Of a stretch of 64,000 nucleotides of DNA, positions 42,305-56,013 are shown one piece after another; position 1 is the first letter of the stretch; every line of letters starts with the position of its first letter. The stretch covers positions 15,273,182 through 15,337,181 of the forward strand of contig CM040445.1 of assembly GCA_022749755.1 (NCBI GenBank), in the 5' to 3' direction. This stretch comes from Azadirachta indica (Eukaryota; Streptophyta; Magnoliopsida; Sapindales; Meliaceae). The translations under genes were made by a program, and so were the position numbers. Below the pieces are notes generated by a model. The model was not told the DNA's origin. It saw only the letters and a program-made list of their open reading frames with translations, and made no database searches.

Positions 42305-45300
42305 ATGCGTGCACATGAAGATTCACAAGCAGCTGATCAAGAAGCACTTTATGTTTCAGCACTTTCTCCATGTTCCTCCTCCTCCTCTTCTTCTTCATGT
42401 AGTGCTAGTGTTGTAACTCTGTCATTGTCTCCTGTTCCTTCATGCAGCCCCGCATGGAGATATGGGGAGTCTTTGATGGCCTTGGGGTTGAGATTTACTG
42501 AGCTTGACTGGAAAGAGGTCGAGGAACGGTTCAACCGTCTTGCTTCTATCAGAAACAATGGAACTGAACCGGTTGTCAAATGGTCGGATTTCGGTTTAAC
42601 TGTAGGGATGAAACAATCAGCAGAAATTGCAAATGAGATATTAAGAGCATTGAGAGGAAGAAGAGAATGGAAAGACGATATTACAAAGAATGAACTTGAA
42701 GGTTTCTGGGTTCGGATGAATGACTCCTGTATTCAATCAAGAATAAGATTATTCTTTGACATGTATGTAACAATTAATGGCCTCATCTTAGTAATTCTTA
42801 ATGGTTTCAGAGATTAATATCACTGAATTTGAATTTTCTTCAGGTGTGATCGAAATATGGATGGAAGAATTACTGAAATGGATATGAAACAGGTTCACCG
42901 TTAATACTCCCTCTTCCCTTTAATTATCTTCAAGTAAAAGCTGTTGTCATTTGGTGTGAATTTTGCAGACTATTTTGTTGAGTGCCTCTGCAAATAAGTT
43001 GTCAGTAAGTCATGAGGAAGCAGAAGAACAAGCTGGTTTAATCATGGGAATGCTTGATCATGATAATCGGGGCTATCTTCAGGTACTCATCAAATTAATT
43101 AATGAAAAATCTTGAATTAATTGTGATTATTAATTAATAAATTAAGTATATGTATGTTGAAATTTGCAGCCATATGAGCTAGAGATTCTCTTCAAAGTAA
43201 GCATATTACCAAGAGTTTCATACGCTAGGACTACTTCTAATCATCAGAATCTGCAGTATGAAGAGCCAATGTCAAAAGCTGAAATCATTTTTCGATCATA
43301 CTGGAGACGTGGATGGGTAATCTTGCTCTGGTTAATCATTTGCATCGCAATTTTTGCTTGGAAATTCATTCAATACAGCCATAGAACAGCATTCCTAGTC
43401 ATGGGATATTGTCTCAGCACAGCCAAAGGAGCAGCAGAAACATTGAAACTCAACATGGCTCTAATTCTGCTCCCTGTCTGCCGGAATTCAATCACTTGGC
43501 TTCGCAAGAATCGCAGGTTAAACTCAGTTATTCCATTCAATGACAACATCAACTTTCACAAGGTGATTGCAGGAGGTATTGTGGTAGGTGTTATCCTCCA
43601 TGGAGGCACTCATCTAGCTTGTGATTTCCCCAGAATTAGCAGCTCCGATAGTTCGATTTTCCAGCAAACTATAGCCCCTGCATTTGGGTATCATCAACCA
43701 TCATACATAGAGATTTTGGCCACAATAGAAGTTGCCACAGGACTTGCTATGGTTTTATTAATGAGCATAGCATTTACACTAGCAACAAAATGGCCTCGCC
43801 GTCAGTTGCCTTCACTACCGAGGTCGGTTAGACAAGTCACAGGATACAATACATTTTGGTACTCGCATCATCTCTTCATTCTGGTCTATGCCTTGCTGAT
43901 TGTTCACTCCATGTTCCTCTTTCTAACCAGCGCTGTAACCGAGAAAACGGTAAGCCTACAAGCTGACCAACTTATACCTTATTTCTCTAATTCATAAACC
44001 AAGTAAATATAAATTAATGTCCTCTTGTAGACATGGATGTACATAGCAATTCCAGTTTTACTGTATGCCGGAGAGCGGATTTTCAGGGCCGTAAGATCGA
44101 GGACTTGTGAGATTGAAATCCTGAAGGTAATTTTATCATAATATTCCTTCTGTAGAAGAAAGTATTGTCAGAATGTTCCCTATCTTATGTCTTAAATGTT
44201 GCTGTAGTTTTCATTTTTGCTTCTGACGGGGCGCGTGCAGGCAAGTTTGTATCCTGGAAAAGTGTTATCCCTAAAATTGCTGAAACCTGAAGGGTTCAAG
44301 CACAAGAGTGGCATGTATATATTCATCCAGTGCCCTCAAATTTCACTATTTGAATGGTAAGTAAATCTGATAAGCTGACCTTATTTTTTAATTTTCATTA
44401 TATAAAATTTCTTTCTATGATCTTGAATTTTAATTTTCTGTCTTGGATTTCAGGCACCCATTTTCCCTAACTTCTGGACCAAGAGATGATTACCTGAGTG
44501 TGCATATTAGAACCCTTGGTGACTGGAGTTATCAGCTATATAGCCTCTTCCAAGAGGTAAAAATTAGCTCAAGAGCATTTGAACAGATAGTCGATTGTTA
44601 AAACACAACGTAATTGAAGTAAATTACATTTGATAATCTATTTTTCCAGAAAATATTAACAGGGGCAAAGGAGTTTCCAAAAATTTACATTGATGGACCT
44701 TATGGTGCTGCATCTCAAGACTACATCAAATATGATATAGTTGTGTTAATTGGCCTCGGCATAGGCGTTACACCTTTCATTAGCATCATCAAAGATGTGG
44801 TTAATGGTGCCCAGACAACAGAGCTTGATCAAGTAAAATTGCTTAGCTAATTATATGTTCTGCATCAAAATGGAACAAAACAGAACAGAACAGAGCATAG
44901 CAGTGCTCTGTTTTATGGCCACTGACACAAGGATATGCCTGGACTTTTTATGTAGGTTGATAGCAGAGAATATAACATACAAAAGGGTCCACTAAAGACC
45001 TATCTTTACTGGGTCACAAGAGAACAAAGCTCCTTTGATTGGTTCAGAGATATCATCCAGGAAATTTCATCAAAAACAAACATAAAACAGGTACATACAT
45101 GCCGATGTCTTCAAATTTTCAGATTTCCCAGAAAATGTTGATCTTTTCTGACCATCTTGCACTGCTGTTTGTAGTCTGTGATAGAGATGCACAACTTTTT
45201 AACTAGTGTATATGAAGAGGGGGATGTAAGATCAGCTTTAATTAGTGTAATTCAAGCTCTGTATTATGCCAGGACCGGCATCGACATTGTCTCAAAAACC

Positions 45301-45918
45301 CCCGTAAGCAGCTTAGCTAATACCAATAATTAGCAGGGAGTTAAAAGAGTGTTTGTTTTCTTTGATGTCTATAACCTTACATTACAGAGCTTTCAGGTAT
45401 GGACACATTTCGCTCGACCAGACTGGTTCAATGTCTTCTCGAAATTGGCTCGTCGGCACAGAGGAGCAAGGATTGGTCAGATTTAATAAGTGCATTTCTT
45501 ATTAAAAAAGAGAAAAACAGAAAGGGTCTAAGGAATCAACAGAACAGTTTGGCTAACAACTTATCCTAACCAAAATTAGGTGTTAATGATTGAGTTTTCT
45601 ATCTAAAATAATTGAATGATGACATTGTAAAACCAATCATAAAATGGAGCAGTTGTTTTTCAATTACTTTATACATGAATGATTATAGAACCTCTAACTT
45701 GTAAAAACACCTATTTTTGGAAGATAATTAGGTGTTGGCAAGATAAACGAGAAATGAAGATTATTTGTTATTGACTGCTTACTGAAAAAGTGATTTTGCT
45801 TGTAACAGGAGTATTCTACTGTGGGCCAACAGCATTAGCACGAGAGTTGGAGAGGTTGTGCGCCAAATTCTCCACCAAAACCAATACAAGATTTGTATTT
45901 CACAAGGAGCATTATTAA
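42305..45918 (+). CDS. RBOH: Respiratory burst oxidase homologue (NADPH oxidase)
   Basis: Twelve exons (42305-42762, 42844-42892, 42969-43082, 43170-43949, 44031-44126, 44241-44356, 44454-44556, 44650-44832, 44956-45090, 45175-45303, 45388-45475, 45809-45918) join in frame to 786 residues. The enzyme sits in the plasma membrane and passes electrons from cytosolic NADPH through FAD and two haems to apoplastic oxygen, making superoxide for signalling. Two EF-hand loops are seen ([12 protein letters not shown] 155-166, [12 protein letters not shown] 199-210). The four haem histidines are H337, H351, H440 and H453. The FAD site reads HPFSLTSGP (539-547) and the NADPH site [10 protein letters not shown] (588-597), GLGIGVTPF (607-615), YWVTREQ and FYCGP. 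Only about 50 residues precede the conserved GLRFTELDW block, including a serine run; known family members are about 840-950 residues with a longer N terminus. The end FHKEHY differs from the usual FHKENF. I cannot assign a family letter. Confidence 0.95.
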
Positions 45919-46585
45919 TAGTAGCAGTAGTAGATAGTTTCTTTCTACCTTTAATGGCAAATTAGGAAATAGCATAAACACCCACTTCTTGGCAATACTT
46001 CTGGGATGGACTCTGAATAAGATACTCGCTCCATCTAGTTTCTTAAGGCAAACGAAACTTCTGTAAAATTAGAAATTGTAAGATAATTCTCAACTTATAG
46101 CTTCAGAAATCAGTGTAAAACTTGGAAGCACTCTGGCTGCATGTTTATCCCTTTTGGGCATATCTTATGTGATATATGAAACACTGTATTCTTAGTTTTC
46201 TATCTACCCCTTCAACATTCGGAAATGTTCCAAAGGACTAATCTGAACTCATTGGTCTAATATGGTAAATCAACCAGCATACGCATTAAAATAGAGTTAA
46301 AATGAGGAAAGACATTGTCATTAAAACATTAAATTGCAAGGATTTTGAAGTCCTCAAACAGTCATTTCTGTTTGATTGCAAGGCTCAATAACTAAGAATA
46401 AAAAGTTGTATTAATAACTGTAATTATAATTTTTAATTCTCCAAACTGAAGTTTTGACAACGGAGAGATTATTGGAGTAGCTCAACCAAAAACAAGCAAA
46501 AAGTACCACATTGAAGTTTCAACAAAGCCTCCACCAAGAACTTATTTCGTCACCGTCAGGCAAATGGACACTATGCTTTCTGCAA
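45919..46585. other. 3' ends of convergent RBOH and ATPC genes
   Basis: This stretch holds the 3' untranslated regions of RBOH (plus) and the ATP synthase gamma gene (minus). No coding is recognised. Confidence 0.7.
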
Positions 46586-49500
46586 TTAGCCTTCCAGTGC
46601 TGATGCTCCAGATATAATCTCAATCAACTCAGTGGTGATAGATGCTTGACGAGTTCTATTACAAAATTGAACAAATAATAAGGAACACAGATAAGCTATC
46701 AACTTATAGTTATAACCCATATACATGTCAGAAACCTAAAGATAATAATTGCGTTAATAGAGGATATATCAAGCTGGTTTCCCAGCCCCATGCCACCGTT
46801 TTTCCAATTACAGTGGTCATATTTTGTGCTTCTCTCTTTGTGTGTGTGAGAGAGGGAGAGACAGAAAGGTACAGACCTGTTATAAGTAAGAGTGAGACGA
46901 TCAAGCATTTCACCAGCATTTCTGCTTGAGCTATCCATGGCAGACATCCTTGCACCTTGTTCACTGCAAGCATTCTCCAACACCGCATTGAACAGTACCT
47001 AATGATATCCAAAAAACCATTAACAAATTGGCAGCATGAAACATCATAAGATCATTTCAGAAGCACATTCATTATGCTTTTTAGTAATCTGTAATCCTAT
47101 AATAGAATATATACAGCATATTCTGCTGCAAGTTGGTGCTGCTGGTCAAACTGTATAACTTAGGAAACTAAAACATACTGAACAGCAGCAATTCCAAGGG
47201 CCTTGACATTCAGATATTTGAATTCTGGTAAAGTGTTCAGCCTTGTACTTAGATTCTCAGTAACAAGGCAAGTTTTAAGAAAATGCATCCCCATATCTCC
47301 AACTTAATCATAAAAACCTAATTTTTCTGGGGTTCCAGTTTCTATCAAGCTTTGGAGAAAATTGATGTTTCGCTAGTCCAGCCCTGGCTCATCAATGATT
47401 TTATGCCGAAGGTATCTCATATAATATGATTCCACTGATAATGACATAAAGTAAAACAGCAGCAATACTTCAGAAAGGACAGCGTCAATATTGCCCGTAC
47501 ATAGTCCATAATGTAGTTGCTGTGACAGGCAAAAGTTTCTATCGAAACAGCATGACTTACACAAGAGAACTGAAACTCTGCCAGATTCTGTAGGATTTCG
47601 CCCTTTGTTTCACCGCCTTCAATTTCATAGGAATCTAGATCACCAAGCTTTCCCCCAGATTCTCCCTCTTTCTCCACAACCTGCATTCCAGTGTCATTAA
47701 ATAACATTAAGAAACCAAAAGCAGAATGCAGAAGGGAGAAAAATAAATAAATAAAGAGGCTTAGAGTTACTAAGATGAAACATTTAGGTCACCTCAGGAG
47801 ATAATACAGTTGACACTGTTGGCAGAAATGAGACCACAGAATGGAACTTGTTAAAGACAATCCTCAAAGCATCAAACTCGACATTTTTTAAGATGTCATC
47901 CGCAAGAACGGAAACCTGAAAAGGAAAAAAATTGATTGGAGGTTAAGATATAGTAGCAACAATATGCTCTTGCATTGCACAAATAGCTCATAGGCTATTG
48001 TGAAAGGCATTCAAAAGGCAAAAAGACCAAAAAACCCCATAGCCAAAAAGGAACCTTGCATTACAGATATGAAATGACACAAAATGGTTCTCTCCTCAAA
48101 TCACGCAAAGTTGAAAATACATTGCATAACCTGGGTATAATTCAGAGGATTCTTCTGCAACTCAGTTATGATGATTTCAATGTCTTTCTTAGAGTCACGT
48201 GTTAATTGTGCCTTTGCCTTCTCTCCCAAGATGACATATTTAGATTCTTTATCTGGACCTGCAGAACAAAAACAATTTAAGTTGTAAAATCATCCAAACA
48301 TCACTAGTAACAAGAAATAAACATCCACAAAAGTTAATACATTGATGTGCAATATGTACCAGAATTCAACTTGTGCAGACCCTTGCTTATCTTGACTGAT
48401 GTGGAGTTAATTCCACCACACAGACCTTTGTCAGAAGAAACAGTCACAATAACATTCTTCTTAACATCAACACCTGCCGATCAACCAAACAAAATAAAAA
48501 AAAAAAAAGAATGAGAGCAACAGAAAACAGATAAAGCACAGTAAGGAAAAAAACACGAAATAAAGAAATGGATAGTAAAGGAGAGAGAAAGCAGAGGTAG
48601 AGATGTTATAATTCACCAAGAATGAAATAGATTCTGAAAGTAAATGATTTGTCAAATAACCAGAGTACAATCAGTTCCAGCTCTTGTGGAGAGTTTAGTT
48701 TTAAGATTTTTTTTTTAACCATTCTCACAGCCTACAATGACAGCTCCATATTACTCTTTCAATCAAGCTTCACAATCTCCTAATTATTAAAAAGCCCATG
48801 TGAAAATAGAGAGGAAAACATATTGTCAATCCACTTGGATTCCAACTGCCATCAAAGTGCTACCAAAGACACTCAAAAAGGGCTTGCTCAGCATATATAG
48901 AGTTCAAGTGGCCAAACATGCAGATAGGTTCATCCAACTTACAAACACAATTAGACGTGAATATCACAGTCAGTCATAGGTCATACCTCTCAGAAAACAG
49001 CATAGATGCCTAGAGAAGGGCTTCCATCTTGGAGATGTCAATATAAGTTTGATAAATGACTTACTAACTGAACCTAATTAGGATAAATAAAGGCCAAAAG
49101 TTGCTATTGAACATACTTGGAGTGTCACCAAGAAGTGCAGTGAATGGCTGCCACAGGCCACGGGAATTTTCAGCTTTACTTTGAATTGCCCTTAACTTTG
49201 AGGCTGCAACCATCTTCATTGCCTTCGTAATTTTCTGAATATTCTTGACACTCTTCATCCGGTTCCTAACTGCATGAATAATATAGGAACAACGATTATC
49301 AACCGTGAAAACGACTCACCATACTGAAAGTAGCAAAAATGGGCATCTAACACAATTAAGTTAAGTTAATTACAGAAAATTAATGATACGGATTAATCAC
49401 AAGTAATATTGAGTCTTACCCACTTGAGTTGAAATGTTTCGAACTCCCAGAGGGACATCCTCTCTGCCCATTCAAACAAGTTTATTCAGTAACTCATAGC

Positions 49501-50060
49501 ACAAACAGAAATAAAACATTTTGTTCTTCAAAATACAAGAATCAGCACTCAGCAAATGTTATTGAAGAATGAAAGCCGTATATATAACTCAACAGAATTA
49601 AATGTAATTCATAACCCAAAACAAACTCACAGACAACATTATAAAAAAAATCATATTTTAAGTCATAAAAGCAACACGTAACAAAAAATAAAGACAAATT
49701 TCTGCAACATCATTCTCTTACCTTCTCAACATTAAACAAACATTTCACTTGAAAACTAACATTGAGAGAACAACAAAGAAAATTAAACAAAAATTAAACA
49801 AAACCTACTTACAACCATTTGACTTGCTGCTTTAATGTATAACAAGAAATGAAAAAATCACGTATTTTTTTGACCAGTATTCTAGACAAGTAACGAAATT
49901 TAATAAATTGATAAATAAAGAAAGATCAGAGAGTGAGATTTTGATCGAGTAAACGCTCGTACTCAGAGACGGAAGGGGATCGGATTGCGGCGATTGGACG
50001 GGGAGAGAGGAGAGGGTTGGCGAAACGCCTGCATTCGCGTCTGAGAGCAGCCATTGCCAT
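46586..50060 (-). CDS. ATPC: ATP synthase gamma subunit, mitochondrial
   Basis: Nine exons (50060-49963, 49463-49420, 49269-49117, 48473-48360, 48258-48131, 47915-47793, 47680-47561, 46998-46877, 46655-46586) join in frame to 323 residues. The product is the rotor shaft of mitochondrial F1 ATPase, turning inside the alpha3-beta3 ring. Residues 1-40 ([20 protein letters not shown]) are rich in arginine, as in a presequence. The conserved N-terminal helix [20 protein letters not shown] and the C-terminal helix [20 protein letters not shown] are present, as is [11 protein letters not shown]. It lacks the regulatory disulfide insert of the plastid gamma subunit, which supports the mitochondrial assignment. 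The protein ends LEG, slightly shorter than Arabidopsis. The ATG at 50060 is followed by a second at 50054; either would serve. Exon 2 is only 44 bases. Confidence 0.95.
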
Positions 50061-50996
50061 TTTTACTGATGATGATGATCGGTCGTCAGAAACCCTATAA
50101 ATATAGGCAAGCTGTAGATCCAAGCTGTTTGAATTGTTCGAGCTCAGGCTCAAGGGTAAATATTTCTCACTAGTAACATTCACCTTCTAATGACAAATTC
50201 GCTTTACAAGGCAGATAATATGACGGCGTCGTTTTGGCAATTTAGAAATTTGATCCCTGATGTCGGTTTATTCAGTTTGGATTTCTGGGCTGAGGTTAGG
50301 TTGTACGGACAATTCCAATTTAGTACCTATAATTTGCAAAATATCACTTTATTACGCTGGTTTACCATCTATGTTACAAATTTCCTAATATTTCATCAAA
50401 TTTATCACTTTAGTCCTCTGACCAATTTTGTCAACTATTTTATGTGGAGAAAAATTAATGACCCTTAACTTTATATATTTTCTTATAAAATGTTAGATTT
50501 AAATACTTATAACAATTGAGATAGTATTTTATATGTGTATTAATTATAATATATTAATTATACATTAATTACATGTATTAAATGTAATATTAATCACTAA
50601 AAATGTTTAAATACAATGGTCTAAAAATAATATAAGAATATTGTGTAAAGCTACTAATTTATTCCCATTATCTCTTAAATTAGTTACAAGAAGTAAGAAA
50701 TTATATTTTTATTTTGTAATGGTATTTTATTTTCTATGTTTGTTGTATGGATCTTATGAAATAATCATTAGATTTGATTATCTATTTAAAAAAATTTATT
50801 ATAAGTATTTGTTAGTAATAATAGTTCTTTTCAATATAACGCATTTCAATTTGAGGACTATTAATCTATAACAAATTTCAAATTCTAGACAGAATGAAAA
50901 TGAAGTAGATGACAAAATGGCATCATTTTTGCATATTGAAAAGCATAAAATGATATTGTTTTAGTTATAAGTGAAATTAATTGGAATTGATTTTAG
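50061..50996. other. ATPC promoter side and intergenic DNA
   Basis: The ATPC leader lies within about 100-150 bases of 50061. The rest is AT-rich with short open frames that show no domain. The 8-bp target duplication GATTTTAG of the hAT element is at 50989-50996. Confidence 0.55.
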
Positions 50997-51984
50997 CAAG
51001 GATGGGAATGGGGAGGGTTTGTCCCTACCCCAAACCCGCCTTGTTTGGAGAGAGTTTGACCCTAAATTCACCCCGCCCCAGTTGAAATGAAACGAGGCAA
51101 GGGCCAACCCACCTGCCTCGTTTTCAACTCGAGAAAACCTGTCCCTAATCCTGCCCTGTTTGACCAATTTTACTTTTACAACATTAATTTAATTTTTTTC
51201 TATTTTAAACCAAATACAATAATTTTAAACATCATTAATTCTTCATTTATAAAAAAATTCATTCCTATCAATTTTTCTTTTAAAAAGTAATCAAATAAAT
51301 CCAAAAATTAAAAATATAAATATATAAATTCTTATTCAATGATACATGTTGTAAATAATTCATATTTTTCCCAATCTAATCCAATTACATTTTGTTTTTC
51401 CCTTTCAAATTTAATCATACGTTGATCTCCTCCTTTGCAATTTAATTAACCATATACAAGCAAATGAAAACAATACAAAAATAGCTAACTTCCACATTGA
51501 TAATTAAGATGCATATAATCAACTTAATAAAAAGAAAAATAAATCAACTTATCAAGAACAACATCAAGAAGCAACAAAAAAAAAAAAACTAATTACAATC
51601 AATAAACATCCACAAACTTTCTAAAACTTCTTCAATTTTTCACAATAAAGTAACACTAATAAGTTTCTAACTTTTCAATATTCCAAAACAAAAAATACAA
51701 ATAATTTAAAATTTCCACAACTTCTTCAACTTTCTTCCTCATTCTTTAAAAACCAAAAAGAAAAAAGTTAAAAACTCTATTAAAATCATATTAAAAAACA
51801 ATTCTTGAAAATTAATTATTATGAACAATCTTTACCTCTTCAAAATCTTCAATATCCCCTTACATGAATGTGCTTGTATTATCTTCAAGAGAAGTTAAAA
51901 TGGTCTCCCATCTACAATTAAAACTAATAATAATAAGTTAATGAAAACATTAAAAATAATAAATATGAATATAAAAAATTATGT

Positions 51985-53813
51985 ACCTTTATGTAATCAA
52001 CTCTGAGTGCACATCAAAGTTTCCCCAATTTTAGGATGTAGCCTATTATAACGTAGGCTTACAACTCTACCCGCTGCACTAAAAGTCGACTCAGAAGCAA
52101 CTGTAAACACCAGAATTGCTAATATGTCTCAAGTAATCTTAGATAACAAAAGATATTTATATTGATTCGCCTTCCACTAACCTAAAATGTCAAAAGATTC
52201 GTGATACTTCATCTTTCAAATATGATTCAAACTTAGTCTTTTTATGTTTTTTCCCATCAGCATCCACAAAATTTTTAAACTTCATTTATTGTGCAGCTTG
52301 TATCTCAAAAAAATGAAATGAAGAACGAATGAACCACTTACAGGAAAATTGGAAGTATTTTCACATCACCCAAATTTCATTTCGTACACTTTGATCAAAT
52401 CTTGACAAAAATTACAAAGTTTCTCAAGAAGACATAAAGAAATACCGAGATACAATTGAGGAAAATAAAACTCTAATAATTTCATTTTATACCTTGGATT
52501 AAATATTCCTGCGAATGCCAAAATTTCATGAACATTCTTCCAATATTTATCAAATTTCTCTAACATTCCTTTTGTCATCTCTCTAATTTTTAAAAAGAAG
52601 ATGCATGCTACTCCTTCAATGACAATTTAATCTCACAAATATGCTTCAAAAATAAATTAATAGTCAAATATGTAGTCCCAGAAAATAATTTTGTAACTTT
52701 ATAGAACGGTTTTAAATGAGTTGTCAAACCTTTAGCCAACTCTCACTTTTCCTCACCAGGCAAACTTCTATATTGTGACTCACGCAACTTTAATTTAGAA
52801 AACATAGTCCTATACTCCAATGCAATAGAAATCATGAGATAAGTAGAGTTTCATCTAGTTGTGCAATCAAACACCAACTATCTAGTACATGAAGTTTCTA
52901 ATTTACGAACAACTTCTTCAAACTTTTCTCTTCTTTTAGTTGTTATTGTCTAATATATAACACTATCACAAATTTTAATAATTTCGTTACCAATAACTGA
53001 CATTCCATCTTTAACAATTAAATTCAAAATATGAGCAGTATCTCGAACATAAAATAATGACTCACCCAAAAGTAAACCATGTTTATCAAACTTCTCTAAC
53101 AAGAATTGAATCATATGATCATTGCTAGAACAATTATCAATAGTTAAAACAGATACCTTATGATCCATATTAAGATCCACCAAAGCATTGAACAAAGCAT
53201 TGCACATTACGTCTGCAATATGGGAACTTTGAGATACATGAACCTATATTTACAAAAACATTCAATTAAATTTATCTACATGTATGTAAAAAATAATTAC
53301 CTTAAGAACTTTTCGTGTAAGACCCAAAATCGTCAATAAAGTGTTCAATAATAGCTATATACCCCATTGTTTGAGATATACATGTCCAAATATCCATTGT
53401 GAAAGCAATTCTACTTTTGTTATGCTAAAAAGACTTAAAATTTTAGCCTTCTCCAATTCATACATCACATAACATCATTTTTGATCGTTTTACGGGGCAC
53501 GCTATTTCATCTCAGATTAAGAGAACTTATTGCTTATCATCTGTCTCCACCTTCAACTTCTTTGTATATTTCGTTATTTCTCTTTGCTTTCATATGCCAT
53601 AAGACTTCTTCACGTGATCATGCAAATTTTTTGTACCGTCTGTAGGCCGTGCCACTAATTTTATTTTACAATACTTGTATATTGCTTTTCTCTTTCCATT
53701 ATTTTCAACTCTATCAAAATGTCCTATACTTCTGATCTAAACCTTCTTAAAATACTTGTAGTTGGCATATTGGCTCTAACATCATTACATTCAAATAGAT
53801 TATCTGATGCCAT
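51985..53813 (-). pseudogene. hAT transposase, broken
   Basis: The ATG at 53813 opens MASDNLFECNDVRANMPTTS. A frameshift comes near 53737. The BED zinc finger follows in another frame (YKYCKIKLVARP, NLHDHVKKSYG) with its first cysteine and its end altered. At 53207-52950 the RNase H-like core reads VLTIDNCSSNDHMIQFLLEK and VRDTAHILNLIVKDGM. At 52578-52366 the motif FAGIFNPRYKMKLLEFYFPQ is intact. The hAT dimerisation region near 52090-52000 (VASESTFSAAGRVV, HPKIGETLMCTQS) ends at a TGA (51999-51997) where the family has tryptophan. The domain order is normal, so this is a full-length transposase that decayed in place. Confidence 0.85.
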
Positions 53814-53909
53814 TTTTTTGAAATAAAATAAGAATAATAATCAGCATTAAATATTAAGAATTAACTATTAAATCTGTAACAAAATATGAGCATAAGTAAA
53901 ATAAAAGAA

Positions 53910-54225
53910 AACAAAAGGTTAAATAGAAGAAGATAACAGCCAAAACAATAACCAAAACAACAAGTAAAATAGAAGAAAATAGCAGCTAAAATAGCAAGAA
54001 AAACAACAAGTAAAATAGAAGAAAATCGCAAGAAAAACAGTAATTAAAATAGAAGGAAATAGCAATCGAAACAATAAGAAAAATGACAAGTAAAATAGAA
54101 GATAGCAAGAAAAACAACAAGTAAAATAAAAGGAAATAGCAACTAAAACAACAAGAAAAATAGCAAGTAAAGTAGAAGAAAATAACAGCCAAAACAGCAA
54201 GAGAAATAACAAGTAAAATAGACAT
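53910..54225. repeat. A-rich minisatellite inside the hAT element
   Basis: The motif ACAAGTAAAATAGAAGAAAAT alternates with AGCAAGAAAAAC or GCAACTAAAAC about seven times with unit lengths of roughly 30-50 bases. It produces long leucine- and phenylalanine-rich open frames on the minus strand that are not genes. Confidence 0.8.
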
Positions 54226-56013
54226 CAAGATGGTATATACATTTAGCTTAATAACTGTAAGGAGTAGTGTTTTCAAAAACTCCAAATATTTAGGATTGCT
54301 ATGAAGCAGGCAGGCAAACAGGCAAGCAAGCAAGCATAACGCAAATTGATTAGCTCGCTTGATTGAGAAACAAGGTTAGACAGCTTACACCAATTGTTTA
54401 AATAGAAATAACAATGTTTGATAGAAAATTTAATCAGGGGAGTCTTCCTCATTAAATAATACATGAATCATCATCATTAAGATACAGTCACTATTTATTC
54501 TTTCTCAAACATGTAACATGTTCAGCACAAATTTGGCAAAATAAAGCAAAATTACTTCTTTTGCATTCATCTTGTAATGTTATAGTTATTGCATCTTTTC
54601 CACCATGAAAGCAGATAGATTTTAGTTTGCAACTAGTGTCATAGAAAAAATTGAAGGAATTAAGTAAATTGCCAGTTACCAAATTTAGTAATTAAAAAAA
54701 TGAAAGTATACTACATTTTAAGTCAAGTGAACAAAATTGCAAATCCAAAACGACCTATAGATAGTAAGTAAAGAAACAATAAGATCAATTTGGCCAATTC
54801 ACCTCAAAAGAAAAGTTCAATAGTGACACAGCTAATGAAGTAAGATAGCTTTATTTTTATAAGAAAAAAAAAAGTTGTACTATGTGCAATGTAGGAATAC
54901 AAACAAATCAATCGTGACAATTTCTTATTTGTCTACAAGTAAAATTTGTATTCGTTTTGACAAATTATTACAGGTTTATCATCTATCTTTCATTTTCTTC
55001 TTCAGTCCTATCATCATTATATCATGTTTTAATATTAAAATTCTATCTTTTATAAATTAAATACTTAAAAAAAAGGCATAATTTTTTTTTCAAAAGTTGA
55101 AGAAATGCACAAAACTCAAAGTTGAAGAAAGGTATAATTCTTTTCAAAATGCACAAAACTCAAAAGGAGAGCAAAGTGCCGGAATCCTAATCCCAACATT
55201 AATTTATTATTAATTTATTGTCTTTATGTTCATCTCAATAATATCACTAATTGAAGAAAACTAAATAATTGAAAGGTTCAAAACAAAAAAATTATTAACA
55301 CCAATGGAGCTCTTCTTCCAAAATTTTCAAAACTTAATTGTGTACAAAAATACAAGTTAAACTAAATCAAGTTGGCGAAAGTCAAACAAATCCAAAGGGC
55401 ATTTGAAGAGCATTTTAAAATAATGAAAGCAAAAATTGCACAACACCATTATCAATTTGACAATAAAATAACTTCATCAATTTCCTATAAACTAATTACT
55501 TCATCAAATCCACAACAACAAAAAGAATTAAACCATTTATCGAACCTAATAGCAATTTATGTTTGTTAGTGGTTCAAAGAACTGCGATTACAGTGATGGA
55601 GTGCAAATTGAAGGAGTTTCTCATGCAATGATGCGAAGAACAGTTTGATTAATGATAGAGCGAGGAGTTGCTCATTATCGTAATGAGGTGGGCAGTGTTG
55701 ATTGGAGAGGATTTAATAAGGAGAAATTGTTTTGCTTTGAGTTAATGAGGTTGTTAGAAACAAACAAAAGCGTGAAAAGGATTTTTTTTCTTTTTTGATT
55801 TTGTTCTTTATGGAAATGAGTTAATTGGGTGAGGTGGGGCGAAAAATACAATCCTCGAACTTGCTCCAAAAATTAAACAAATTGGATACTTAGACCCCAA
55901 AACCGACCTTGAACTCTTTTTGATGACAAAATGAGCCCCATACTCGATCCAGACAGGGCGGGTTGAGGCCAAGCTTTACTGGTTTGAGGAAAATTCCTAT
56001 CCCTAGATTTTAG

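Larger units (their letters stand above)
50997..56005 (-). mobile_element. Complete but inactive hAT DNA transposon, 5009 bp
   Basis: The left end CAAGGATGGGAATGG pairs imperfectly with the reverse complement of the right end, TAGGGATAGGAATTT, a terminal sequence type typical of plant hAT elements. A perfect 8-bp direct repeat GATTTTAG flanks it at 50989-50996 and 56006-56013, the size hAT transposases make. GC-rich subterminal blocks (CCCGCC, GGGCGGG) lie at both ends. The minus strand carries a broken transposase (51985-53813). The 2 kb between transposase start and right end hold a minisatellite and no gene that I recognise. Confidence 0.9.

Noticed and set aside
53919..54333. Leucine/phenylalanine-rich open frames that look like membrane proteins
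   Set aside because: They are translations of an A-rich minisatellite on the opposite strand, in two frames with the same composition.
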